From NCBI GenBank assembly GCA_963576725.1, contig OY755236.1, forward strand, positions 65,769,379-65,833,378: a DNA stretch of 64,000 nt, read 5' to 3'. This document shows positions 1 to 10,234 of this stretch, piece by piece. The notes beneath the pieces were generated by a model. The model did not search any database. It was not told where the DNA came from and saw nothing but the letters and a program-made list of their open reading frames with translations. Both the position numbers and the translations under genes were made by a program. Source of the DNA: Azorinus chamasolen (lineage: Eukaryota > Mollusca > Bivalvia > Cardiida > Solecurtidae). Every line of letters starts with the position of its first letter. Within the stretch, counting starts at the first letter, position 1.

Positions 1-200
1 TATGAGTGAGTGAGTGAGTTGGGTTTTACAGCACTGCGACACTGAATAGGTCATATAGCGCCGACAAATGATGAGATTACATGATGATGAGGGATGATAT
101 CAGGAAGACGTTTTCGGCTAATCTCATAAATGGAAGTTATGATCCAGACAGATGGACAGACATGGTGACGAGTATACCCCCCCCCACCCCCCCAAAACCT
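1..200. repeat. Short repeat module with a GAGTGAGTGAG start and C-run
   Basis: The window opens with GAGTGAGTGAGT followed by TTTTACAGCACTGCGACACT. A similar start (GAGTGAGTGAGG then CACTGCAACACT) lies at 26695-26760, suggesting a dispersed repeat. A run of C with one A break follows at 178-194. Confidence 0.3.
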
Positions 201-252
201 TTGTTTGCTGGGGTATAATAAGTTGCAAAACTCCAGTATTTGCAGATGGATC

Positions 253-471
253 TTAACCATTTCCTCCATAAATATGCCTTTCTAGTCACATTTTGAAACC
301 ATTGTGATAAATAGAGTATTTGCTCCTATGGAGCAAGTGCTCTATTTATCACAAGGTTTCAATCTACACAATTCTAAAATTTTCCTTTTCTCTAGTAAAT
401 GCTCCTTTTCGGCAGATTTATTCAAAGAGATTGGATCTAAAAATAGCTTATAGGGTACTGTAATGGGTTAA
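253..471. mobile_element. TTAA-type MITE, family B
   Basis: Begins TTAACCATTTCCTCCAT and ends AATGGGTTAA. The centre is the family B palindrome (TAGAGCATTTGCTC facing GAGCAAGTGCTCTA, flanked by TTTGAAACC and GGTTTCAA). TTAA is present at both ends. Confidence 0.75.
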
Positions 472-774
472 ACAAGTTGTTGTCCAATAGATCTAAATAA
501 TTATCACTAATAATACTAGTAACACAGCTCAAAATTGAAATTATTTTTGCAAATTAATCAATTTTGAAAACGGTATAATAAATCAGTCAGTTACTTACAA
601 TTGATTAGATAAAATGGTTCTCAGTGGTTATTTGCATCAGGGAAAATACACAAATTGAAAAAATCAGAAAATATGTGATTTAATCATGATTTTTTAGCAT
701 AATCCTACAGTAGTAGGCTGGAAAAAATCTCACTGAAAAAGAGAAAACCTGATTATAGCAAAGCACCTTCTGTA

Positions 775-1002
775 TTTAATCAAAATTTCAATACCTACTG
801 AATATTCATTAACAAAATACGTATAACCAAATATGGAAGGTGGAGCATTGTAGACATTTTAGAAAGTAAAGAAACATATCTATCAAATTCTATTAACAAA
901 CAGAGCAGACCCTGATCAGATGGCTCCTCTAGGAGCTGTCTGATCTGGGTCTACTCTGTTTGCAAATGCGTGAAAACACGTTTATATGAGGGAAAGGGTT
1001 AA
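775..1002. mobile_element. TTAA-type MITE, family A, left end worn
   Basis: The right end GAGGGAAAGGGTTAA and the palindromic core (GCAAACAG-type stem with CAGACCCTGATCAGATGG) are clear. The left part matches the full copies at 14806-15055 and 59093-59357 but its terminal bases are eroded. Confidence 0.65.
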
Positions 1003-1134
1003 TCATAAAGTAACCGATGTCAAATCTAAAAGTTTCAAATCAAACATATATGCGATATGTAAAACATTTTGAAAAATTAAAAAAAAAGGAATCACCTTCA
1101 ATAAAGTATTTTATAAATTAACAATTATATTTAC

Positions 1135-1342
1135 CACTTGGACTCTTCTTCACAACAGAAGATGAAGGAGCTAGGTTTGTGTACTTGTCTTTGAGCATGT
1201 TGTTGATGGATGACTGGGGCTTGGATGAAACTGTAAACTCTAGTTTGTGGGAGAGCACAGTTGAAGAACCAGTCTTCAACTGATTGTCAATCCTATTCTG
1301 CCTTGAGAACACAGAGTCAAGTTTCTGTTCTATATTCTCCAT
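1135..1342 (-). CDS. First coding exon of an unidentified protein, continues off left edge
   Basis: The exon reads from an ATG at 1342 through 69 codons and stops at a GTAAAT donor starting at 1134, leaving phase 1. Upstream there is a good acceptor (pyrimidine-rich, ends TTTCAG at 1382-1381), so the exon carries about 38 nt of 5' UTR and a further non-coding 5' exon should lie to the right. The peptide starts MENIEQKLDSVFSRQNRI, is polar, and changes from a helix-prone start to a Ser/Thr/Lys-rich stretch with a KKSPSG end, suggesting an intracellular protein with a disordered segment. I do not recognise the family. No later exon was found in positions 1-1117, so the gene continues outside the window. 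The splice sites on both sides and the clean reading frame support a real exon. Confidence 0.5.
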
Positions 1343-1489
1343 GATCTACGTTGTTGCAGAGATTTCAATCATTAAAGTTACTGAAACATAAAATAAAACA
1401 TAGCATTAATATATAGCTTCAGAACTACAAAATACTGTGCACACTTTTGTGCATCAATTAGTTATTTAGCTGTGCAACAGTCTGGACTC

Positions 1490-1565
1490 AGCCAACAATA
1501 TAATATATTCAACTTCAACTTTATACTGTCAACAATCATTCACTGATTATTATAGACAGGCAACT
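1490..1565 (-). mobile_element. 3' tail of a LINE, minus orientation
   Basis: On the minus strand this stretch (CTATAATAATCAGTGAATG, then GACAGTATAAAGTTGAAGTT) matches the 3' end of the LINE fragment at about 6715-6785. It is a severely 5'-truncated copy of the same family. Confidence 0.5.
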
Positions 1566-1621
1566 GAATCTTGTCAGAAATTTATTCTATCCACTTTTCC
1601 ATCAATCTTAAATACAACACT

Positions 1622-1745
1622 TTAACCCTTTCCCTCATATTTATAAATGTGTTTTCACGCCTTTGCAAACAGTGTAGATCCAGATCAGACAGGCACCATC
1701 TGATCAGGGTCTGCTCTCTTTGCTTATAGAATTATAACAGACCTG
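1622..1745. mobile_element. TTAA-type MITE, family A, right half missing
   Basis: Starts TTAACCCTTTCCCTCATA and contains the core GCAAACAGTGTAGATCCAG with its inverted partner GGGTCTGCTCTCTTTGC. The right terminal half is absent. Confidence 0.6.
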
Positions 1746-1789
1746 ACAATAGTTCTACCAAAATTACATTGATATTGATTTTATCAAGA

Positions 1790-2560
1790 CAATGATTCTG
1801 ACCAATGAAGATTTGGTTAAAATGTGCACTCTTGTAATTTTTCTAAGATTTGACCTAGTGACCTACCTTTTATTCCCACCCAACCCATGATCACACTCAA
1901 CCTTGATATCACCAAGACAAACACTCTGAGCAAGTTTGAAGAAGACTGGGCTAAAAATGTGGCCACTGGAGTGTAAACTAGTTTTTTCTAAGATATGACC
2001 CAGTGACCTACTTTTTGACCTCGTTTTCAAACTCGTTTGAGATTCTATCAAGACGATCATTATGACTAAGTTTCATGAAGATTGGACAAAAAATGTGACC
2101 ACTAGTGTTCACAAGGTTTTTCTACTGTTTGACCTAGTGACCTAGTTTTTAACCTCACTTTCGAACTTGTCCGAGATTTTATCAAGACATTCATTCTGAC
2201 CAAGATTCATGAAGATTGGACTAAAATTGTGACCACTAGAGTGTTCACAAGGTTTTTCTACTGGTTGACCTAGTGACCTAGTTTTTTACCCCACGTAACC
2301 CACTTTTCAAACTCCTCCAAGATATTATCAAGACAATCATTCTGACCAAGTTTCATGAAAATTGGGCTAAAAATGTGACCTCTAGAGGGCTCACAAGGTT
2401 TTCCTACTATTTGACCTAGTTTTTAACCCAACTTAAAACCCACTTTCGAACTCGTCCGAGATTTTATCAAGACATTCATTCTGACCAAGTTTCATGAAGA
2501 TTGGACTACAATTGTGACCACTAGAGTGTTCACAAGCAAATTGTTGACGACGCACGACGG
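1790..2560. repeat. Tandem array, about 140-bp unit
   Basis: About five imperfect units built around TTTCATGAAGATTGGAC, TTTGACCTAGTGACC and GAGATTTTATCAAGAC. The word set is one I associate with bivalve genomes. It ends with ACGACGCACGACGGAC. Any ORF inside is an artefact of the repeat. Confidence 0.75.
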
Positions 2561-3754
2561 ACATTCAAGTCTCCCAAAAGCTCACCCTGAGCATTGCTCA
2601 GGTGAGCTAACAAAACACATGTTAAGTTGTGTCTTCTTCCGTGTTTATTTGACTGTTTTTCTTGAGATATATTTCTTTTCAGGATATATGATAAATGTAG
2701 TTGTTAAGCATTGTTAAAACATGTTACAAGTAGAGACTTTCACTTTAACCTGAACCAAAGTATGGTGCCAGGTACATGTGGTAACAGCTCAATTTCATGG
2801 CACAATGCAGCTATTAGTTTCATAAAAGAACAGAATAAGTTAATTCAATAGCCCAGTTTAATTTCACAAAATTAAGAGAGTAATTTGAATGCCTTTCGGC
2901 TTTACTTTGCCGGCCCCCAGAAAAGTATGGGAAAATATGGTATATATTTACTGTATAAGAGAGGTCGAATGAGAGACCAATGATGCCGATTAATGAAGAG
3001 TTTTGACCCCAAAATCTGATTCTACGCACTTTTTTATGGTAAGATACATCATTTGGGGGCTGCTGCCCCCAACCCCCCCCCCTTTAATAACAAACAGTCT
3101 TTCGATTGTTACGAATCCAAGATGACATCATTTGTTTGCAAACGCAAACCAACCAAATGACATCACAACACTTACGCAAAAAAGTATCATCCAGGAACCA
3201 GCAAAGTAAAGGCAACCCAATTTTATAAACACAATTTTATGTGGTGGGCCAATGGTAGTCTAGCCAAAAAATTGCAAACGTGCAAATTCAAAAGCGTACA
3301 TATTCAAGCACTCATTATATAAATCTAATCCTACAAAACTGCGAGCACAGTGGAACAGATGATTTACTATACGGGTGAAAATCTAGCATGACCTGGAAAG
3401 ACACGAGACACAATTTTGAAAAATGTCACATGTCAACAACACTTTGTGCTAAATTATTTCTCCCCAATACCATTTATGACATTATTAGGTTGGGTATTCA
3501 TGCAAAACCTTATTGCACGCACATTACTTATGTCGTATGACAAATTTCATCGGATCTTATAACGATAACACAGAGTAATTGACGAATCATTCAGACAACT
3601 TACGCATTACGACCGACTTTGGTGCAATGGAGATCAATATACGGGTTCTTTTCACTTCTGTTTCACGTCACTTCCTTGACATGCGTAGCAACAGGTATGA
3701 TATAGGATAATAGCGGGTCTTTAGCAATATATCATTATCATCTTATCCTCATTG
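2561..3754. other. No gene recognised
   Basis: AT-rich DNA with one C-run (about 3067-3082). I see no exon with credible splice sites on either strand and no recognisable transposon ends. Confidence 0.4.
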
Positions 3755-4697
3755 AGGTATTTCCAGCAATGGCCGTTTGTTTAACCTCTTTTCAATTTGA
3801 CCTTCATATTAAACATTGATTAAATCTATATTTAAACAATTTTCAGCAATTATTTTAATGCAGATATTGAGGTCCTATTGTAGTTCATAAATATTAAACA
3901 ACGTTTTTTTAAGAATTAATACAAACTTTGATTTTTACCTGAAGATATGCAAAAAAGGGGTGTCATATAATTCACTTTTCCACATTTGTTTTTGATTTTT
4001 TTTTCTGCGAAAGTGTCCTTCCAAATATCTTCTTTAGATCTAGTCATATTGGTGTATTAGTAGGTCCTATAATTATTATATGATTATCAGATAAATGTTC
4101 CAATTTCACTTTTCCCCAAAACCACGTCAATCATAGCAAATTGTCCAATTAAAAGCACATGTTCAGTATGTAACAGGTCGTATTATTTATCTGCACCAGG
4201 GATACATTTACAAACTACCCTACATATTAATACAGAAAAAACATATGCAAACAGTGCAGGACAAACCAAAATATGACCTGTTACATACTGAACATGTGCT
4301 TTTTGCTATGATTGAAATATATAGTAATATTGGGAAAAAGTGAAATTGGAACATTTATCATATAACAAGGACTTATTAATACAACAACAGGACTAAAGGA
4401 GATATATGGAAGGACACTTTTGAATATTTTTTTAAAAAAAATATATATATACATGACACCTTTTTTTCTTCATATTTTCAGGTAAATATTAAAGTTTTTA
4501 CTTAGCCCTTAAAAACGTTGTTTAACATGTATGGACTACGTTCACTATGACCTTTACTTAATAAGTTTAATTATAACTATATTGAAATACTTGCTGAAAA
4601 TTGTGCTGAAAATTGTTAAAAATATAGATTTAATCAATTTTTAACATGAAGGTCAAATTGAAAGAAAGTAAACAAACGGCCATTGCTGGAAATACCT
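3755..4697. mobile_element. Foldback element, long inverted repeat
   Basis: The left arm begins AGGTATTTCCAGCAATGGCC and the right arm ends with its complement at 4697. Inner markers mirror too: ACATGTTCAGTATGTAACAG at about 4158 and CTGTTACATACTGAACATGT at about 4278. Arms are about 430 bp with many mismatches, and the centre is near 4220. No ORF is present. Confidence 0.75.
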
Positions 4698-4984
4698 TAT
4701 TTCCTTAATTGTCGTAGAAATAAGTTTAATTACGGAAAAAACTGCTCGTCAAATCTCCACATTTCCCAAATACACCACTGAATTTGCGTGTTACTGTTAT
4801 GTGGATAAAACTGACCTTTAGCATTATATCAGTATTTATTTTTGTATAGATCTATCATTCAACGATAGCAACAGTGTAGGTCAGAAGAAGAAATTCTACT
4901 CTTTTTTTACGCACTGCAAAACAGAAAACTCATAGCACCACTAAAACACAACGGTCAAATCCACTCTGAACCTACAGCCAAAGT

Positions 4985-5171
4985 CAACATCTTCAGTCAG
5001 TCAGTTTGAATCAGTTTTCTCACGCCCTCAGTCCCTTAGTCTTAAACCACTGGCTAAAAGTGCAGCCTCTACAATCCCCCATCAACCTATGCCCCTATCA
5101 ATATCAACTTGAGTTGATATATAAACTACTTCTTGGTCTCAACCCTAACAAGGCTTCAGGGCCGAACGAAG

Positions 5172-5209
<38 letters not shown>

Positions 5210-6790
5210 AGGATACTTAAAGAGCTACACACAGAACTTGTCCGTCCTCTGTATTATATATTCCAAAGGTCATTAAACACTGGGATAGTCACTGTCGACT
5301 GGAAACACGCACTTATTGCACATAATTTCAAGGAAGACCAGCAGTCATTTGAAACCAAGTAATTAACTACCGTCCGATCTCACTAACATGCATTGCCTCC
5401 AAACCAATGGAACACGTTATTGTCTCTAACAGCATGGTTATTTTGACCCTCATATAAATACCCAGTCCACAACAGCGTGGTTTTAGATCTGGGCATAGTT
5501 AGCTGTGAGACGCAGCTCATTGGTTTCACACAAGAACTTGCTGACAATTTAGATCAAGGCCAACAAACAGATGTCATTATAATGGATTTTAGCAAAGCAA
5601 GTTGATCATCACAAACTTATTCATAATCTCAAAGGCCTAGGTATACACGGAAATACCACTCTTTGGATACAATCTTTCATAAGAAATAGATCCCAGCAAG
5701 TTCTTGTGGAGAGTGAAACATCTGAATCCCTGCCAGGTGTGCCCGGAGTCCCACAAGGTTCAGTACTCGTTCCATCCCTGTTTCTAGCTTATATAAATGA
5801 CCTGCCTAGCTCAATCAAAAGTAGAGCACGACTGTTTGCTGATGACACCATAGTCTACTTAACCATTAACTCAAAATCACAAGCAGAATCACCACAGCAA
5901 GATCTACACTGTCTGGAAGCCTGGGAAAAAGACTGGGCAATGGAATTTAATCCTGACAAATGTGAGGTGCCTAGGATCTACCGTAAAAGAAACCCACGCT
6001 ACACGGAGAACAACTCAAATCTACTGAAAGTGCAAAATATTTTAGGAATTGAATTCAGCAAAACTTTGACATGGGCAAATCACATCAATAACACAACATC
6101 TAAGGCTAATAACAATCTCTCATCGCTTCATTAAGAGAAATGTTAAAACAGAAAACAAACAGATAAAAGAAGCAGCCTACCAAACATATGTCCGTTCCCA
6201 ATTTGAATATTGCTCTTCTATTTGGCATCCTTAGCAGCAGTATCTAACCCATAGGCTAGAAATGGTCCAAAGATCAGCAGCTCGTTATGTTTTCAGTGAT
6301 TACCAGCACATCAGTAGCGTTTCAGAAATGTTATCTACACTGAATTGGAGAACACCTGAACAAAGAAGAAATCATTACTCTTTGGTAATCTTCTTCAAAA
6401 CAGATGTAACCTAGTAGCTGTTGACCATAATAATCTCACCCAGACTAGAAAATTGAACTATCTGATCTCTTTTTCCAAAACTCAAAATTACATTACCCCC
6501 CCCCCCCCACCCCGCCAGAACAATCAGGCTTTGGAACAGTGTACCGCAACATGTGCAGTCCAGCCCAGACTTAGAGTTATCTATTCTTGGTCTGACTGCA
6601 CAGTGTCATATTAAATCATTGGCAGCATGCTGCCAGCATCTATAGCTTTTAAGTGACTTTGGGACCTTTTTAACTTGCACCTATTAACCATGTATTTTAA
6701 CTTTGCACACTGTTTCCTGACAGTGCCTGTCTATAATAATCGGTGAACGATTATCGACAGTATAAAGTTGATGTTGAAGTTTTATCGACT
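4985..6790 (+). pseudogene. Decayed LINE reverse transcriptase (Jockey/CR1/L2-type)
   Basis: Fragments of one reverse transcriptase can be read in order, separated by stops and frameshifts. They are LLLGLNPNKASGPN, then ELADNLDQGQQTDVIIMDFS with SKA, then GVPQGSVLVPSLFLAYINDL, then the active-site box RLFADDTIVY, then MEFNPDKCEV and the C-terminal EAAYQTYVRSQFEYCSSIWH. The 3' end carries the sequence CTATAATAATCGGTGAACG also seen at 1490-1565. The endonuclease part is missing. A run of 42 C lies inside the ORF at 5172-5209 region, where the family normally has a short loop. The copy is dead. Confidence 0.8.
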
Positions 6791-6884
6791 GTAGTTTAAT
6801 TCTTGTGTAGACTGCATGGACCTCTCGAATATGTCGTATAAATGATTAGAGATCGAGCGACACCGTGCAATCAATCTTTAAAAT

Positions 6885-7130
6885 CTTTACAATCTCCAAA
6901 TACGTCACTTGTTTTGCCTGTTACTGCAACGCGGATGGAATATTTTATCATCTGTTTGTTTAAAAAAACATTCAAAAGGATCCTTCCAAATATCATGTTG
7001 GTGTATTAATAAGTCTATATCATATGATAAATGTTCCAATTTCACTTAAATTTCCCAACACCACTATATTTCAATCACAGCAAATTGTCCAATAAAAACA
7101 CATGTTCAGTATGTAATAGGTGATATTGTT
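6885..7130. repeat. Third copy of the foldback arm
   Basis: CCTTCCAAATATCATGTTGG, GATAAATGTTCCAATTTCAC and ACATGTTCAGTATGTAATAG correspond to the left arm of the 3755-4697 element. The dead LINE therefore sits between copies of this repeat. Confidence 0.6.
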
Positions 7131-7149
7131 TATCTCAAGCAGAAATACC

Positions 7150-8378
7150 TTAAACAAGATGTGTTTGTGAAACACTATGCCCCCTCGATATGATATTTGA
7201 CCCTGAAGGATGACCTTGAGCTTGACATGTCACCCCTCAAATTGTGCAGCTGCATAGGGTACACATGCATAACAAATATCAAGTCTGTATCTCTACTGGT
7301 TCAAAAGTTATGTCCAATGTTAAAGTCGGTGACCTTTGACTCTGAAAGATGACCTTGACATGTCACCCCAAACTGTGCAGCTTCATGAGATACACATGCA
7401 TACCAAATGTCAAGTCTTGTATCTCTACTGGTTCAAAAGTTATGGCCAATGTTAAAGTCGGTGACCTTTGACCCTGAAATATGACCTTGGCCTTGACATG
7501 TCACCCCCAAACTGCGCAGCTTCATGAGATACACATGCATACCAAATGTCAAGTCTGTATCTACAGGTTCAAAAGTTATGGCCAATGTTAAAGTCGGTGA
7601 CCTTTGACCTTAAAAGATGACCTTTACCTTGACATGTTGCCCCTCAAAATGTGCAGCTTCATGACATACACATGCATACCAAATATCAAGACTCTATCTC
7701 TATTGGTTCAAAAGTTATGGTCAATTTGAAGTTGGTGTCCTTTGACCCTGAAGGATGACCTTCACATGTCACCCCTCAAACTGTGCAGTTTCATGAGATA
7801 CACAAGCATGCCACATATCAAGTCTCTATCTGTACTGGTTCAAAAGTTATGGCCAATGTTAAAGTCTGTGATTTGACCCATGTTTGACCTCTGACCTTTA
7901 AGGATGACCTTGACCTTGACATGTCACCCCTCAAAATGTGCGGCTTTATGAGATACATATGTATGCCAAATATCAAGTCTCTATCTGTACTGGCTATAAA
8001 GTTATGACCAATGTTAAAGTTACAGACAAACAGACAAATTGACCTTTGACCCTGAAGGATGACCTTGACATTGACATGCCACCCCCTCAAAATGTGCAGC
8101 TTCATGAGATACACAAGCATGCCAAATTTCAAGTCTCTGTCTCTACTGGTCCAAAAGTTATGGCCAATGTTAAAGTCGGTGATTTGACCCATATATTTGA
8201 CCTCTGACCTTGAAGGATGACCTTGACATGTTCCCCCTCAAACTGTGCGGCATTATGAGATACATATGCATGCCAAATATCAAGTCTCTATCTGTACTGG
8301 CTCAAAAGTTATGGCCAAAGTTGCTGACAAACAGACAATATGCCCCCCAGATCTGATCCCGGGGGGGGGGGGGGCATA
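7150..8378. repeat. Tandem array, about 150-bp unit, with C-rich and G-rich ends
   Basis: About eight units with GACCTTGACATGTCACCCC, GATACACATGCATACC, AAATATCAAGTCT and TTCAAAAGTTATGGCCAATG. The array starts AACAAGATGTGTTTGTGAAA then TATGCCCCC, and ends TATGCCCCCCAGATCTGAT then a G-run and CATA, so its borders are roughly complementary. No gene is inside. Confidence 0.8.
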
Positions 8379-10180
8379 AAAAAGTATTTATCATTACTTA
8401 TCATTTACGCCAAAAAGCAAGACCACTTTATGAACCGAGTGAAAAGAGCCGCACTCCAAACCTGTAACCTTTACCACGTGAATATTTATGCATGCATATT
8501 TCACTTGATGAATATATTCATTGACAGTATTTTTACACTGGCAAATAAACAAGAGATCTATTGACCAAACTCAGAACCTTTATAATCAGTTCAACATACA
8601 TGTAGTTCAATACTCAAACAATACAGACCCTGGCCAGATCTTGATCTATTCTGTTTACAAAGGCACCAAAATGCGCCTCTATGAAGTACAGGGGTATCCT
8701 GATAGAATATATCCTTATAGATATATAGATCCTCTATATCTGGTAGAAGGTCAAATTTGTATTGTGTACGTATATCTGACACTAAAAAAACATGGAACGC
8801 ATGTTCACATGCTTCCCGCAACAACAAATAAGGTCGCCCTCTATACTCCATCTGTAAAGGTCATAAAAGGAGTTCACTACATTAATTGATGTCTAAATTG
8901 ATAGTACAATACTAGTACTCGTTTTCTAAGGCCTTTAAAATAGGGACAGGATGAATCAACATTATTTGAATTAATGCCTTTAAATGACGTTGTATGGTGT
9001 ATTTATTTCTCACTTTCCCCTGTCAAATGAATCACGGGTATTGTGAAATATCTGCAACAAATGGAAGTGCCTCAATAAAATGAGGTAGATCTACCCGGTG
9101 ATTCTGCATTTTGTGAAAAATACACCAACAGTTTATTTTTCTTCTCTGCGATTCTCAAGGAGCTCGATGAGGATGTGATTCAACGTAGATGGGTTCTTTA
9201 TTGCTAACTACTGGAAACTCCACAAGTTGTCCTTGCAGTTATCCCTCATGCACTTAAGATGCATATTCCAGCACGGGTTTATTTTGTGTTTGCATCGTGT
9301 ATCTTTCATACCTTTGTACATATGATCGTGCGTGTGATATATGTGTGTATGAGTGATCTTCAGTTGCGGTGATTCGGTGCTTGTGGAGTTGTTTAATGGC
9401 GCAGATAATATGTGTTGTCGGCGTTGAGCATCTATAAATGTGTATGTGTGTGGTAAATGTGTATGCTATATGGGTGCTCTTCATTTGCTGTGGATCGGTG
9501 TTTGTAGAGTTCCTCTGTTCAACACCCTTTGGCGCTACGTGACATTTTCAGTGTCGCAGTGCCATCCAAACTATCCTATTTAGTGTCGCACAGCGCTAGA
9601 CCCAGCCCATCAGATATTTACTTTTCGCAGTAAGGCGTTTTGTGATGTTATATCTTATACTCTTCCACAAGTTGTTTAACGGCGCTGGTAATATGATATC
9701 GCTGTGGTACGGGCACGGAGTAATTCTATGAAGGTCGGTGCATTTGTGTGAGCTCGCATTTCATTTGTGTTTTGGTGTTACTGTGCACTTGGAAGACCTG
9801 CGTGTCATTTCAAAATTTCCTGACTTGTATTCTATTTGTAAAATATATTTTGATACACATGTAAATATAATTTCTAACATTTACTGTAACAAGAATGTCA
9901 ACTGATACTTCTATTTGCTTAAACATATTTGAGCTATTTGTGTTCGATTTCGTTGTCAGTTTCCTTGTATTTAAGCTGAACTAAACATGTTTAGCTATGT
10001 CTTGTTATTATTTGTAATGCAGGAAACGAGTCCTAATGTCTTTTGCAAACAGTGTAGACCCAGATGATCTAGGATTCCTCTCATCTGGGTCTGTACTATT
10101 TGTCATGCTATACTTTTCTTTTAAAACTCCCTGAATATTCACTGTAAGCTTGCCATCAATACAGTTCCGGGATATATTTC
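8379..10180. other. No gene recognised, one MITE core
   Basis: No convincing exon. The open stretches of about 75-122 codons in this area lack splice context and resemble nothing I know. The only recognisable item is a family A core at about 10043-10108 (GCAAACAGTGTAGACCCAG). The last 150 bp should hold the promoter of the small mitochondrial-type gene; no TATA box is evident. Confidence 0.4.
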
Positions 10181-10234
10181 AGTTTGCATGGTGCGTTTCT
10201 TACGACAGTGTATGTATTTCAAAACACTACAAAT

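Noticed and set aside
5006..5362. Open frame with a poly-proline tract
   Set aside because: The prolines come from a C homopolymer inside a dead LINE reverse transcriptase, not from a real proline-rich protein.
7818..8192. 124-codon open frame on the minus strand
   Set aside because: It lies wholly inside the 150-bp tandem array, and its peptide repeats with the DNA unit.
8521..8889. 122-codon open frame on the plus strand
   Set aside because: No splice context, no recognisable domain, low-complexity AT-rich text, and an overlapping open frame on the other strand; best read as chance.
9254..9484. His/Thr-rich minus-strand open frame
   Set aside because: Derived from TGTGTATG-type simple sequence; no splice sites or domain.
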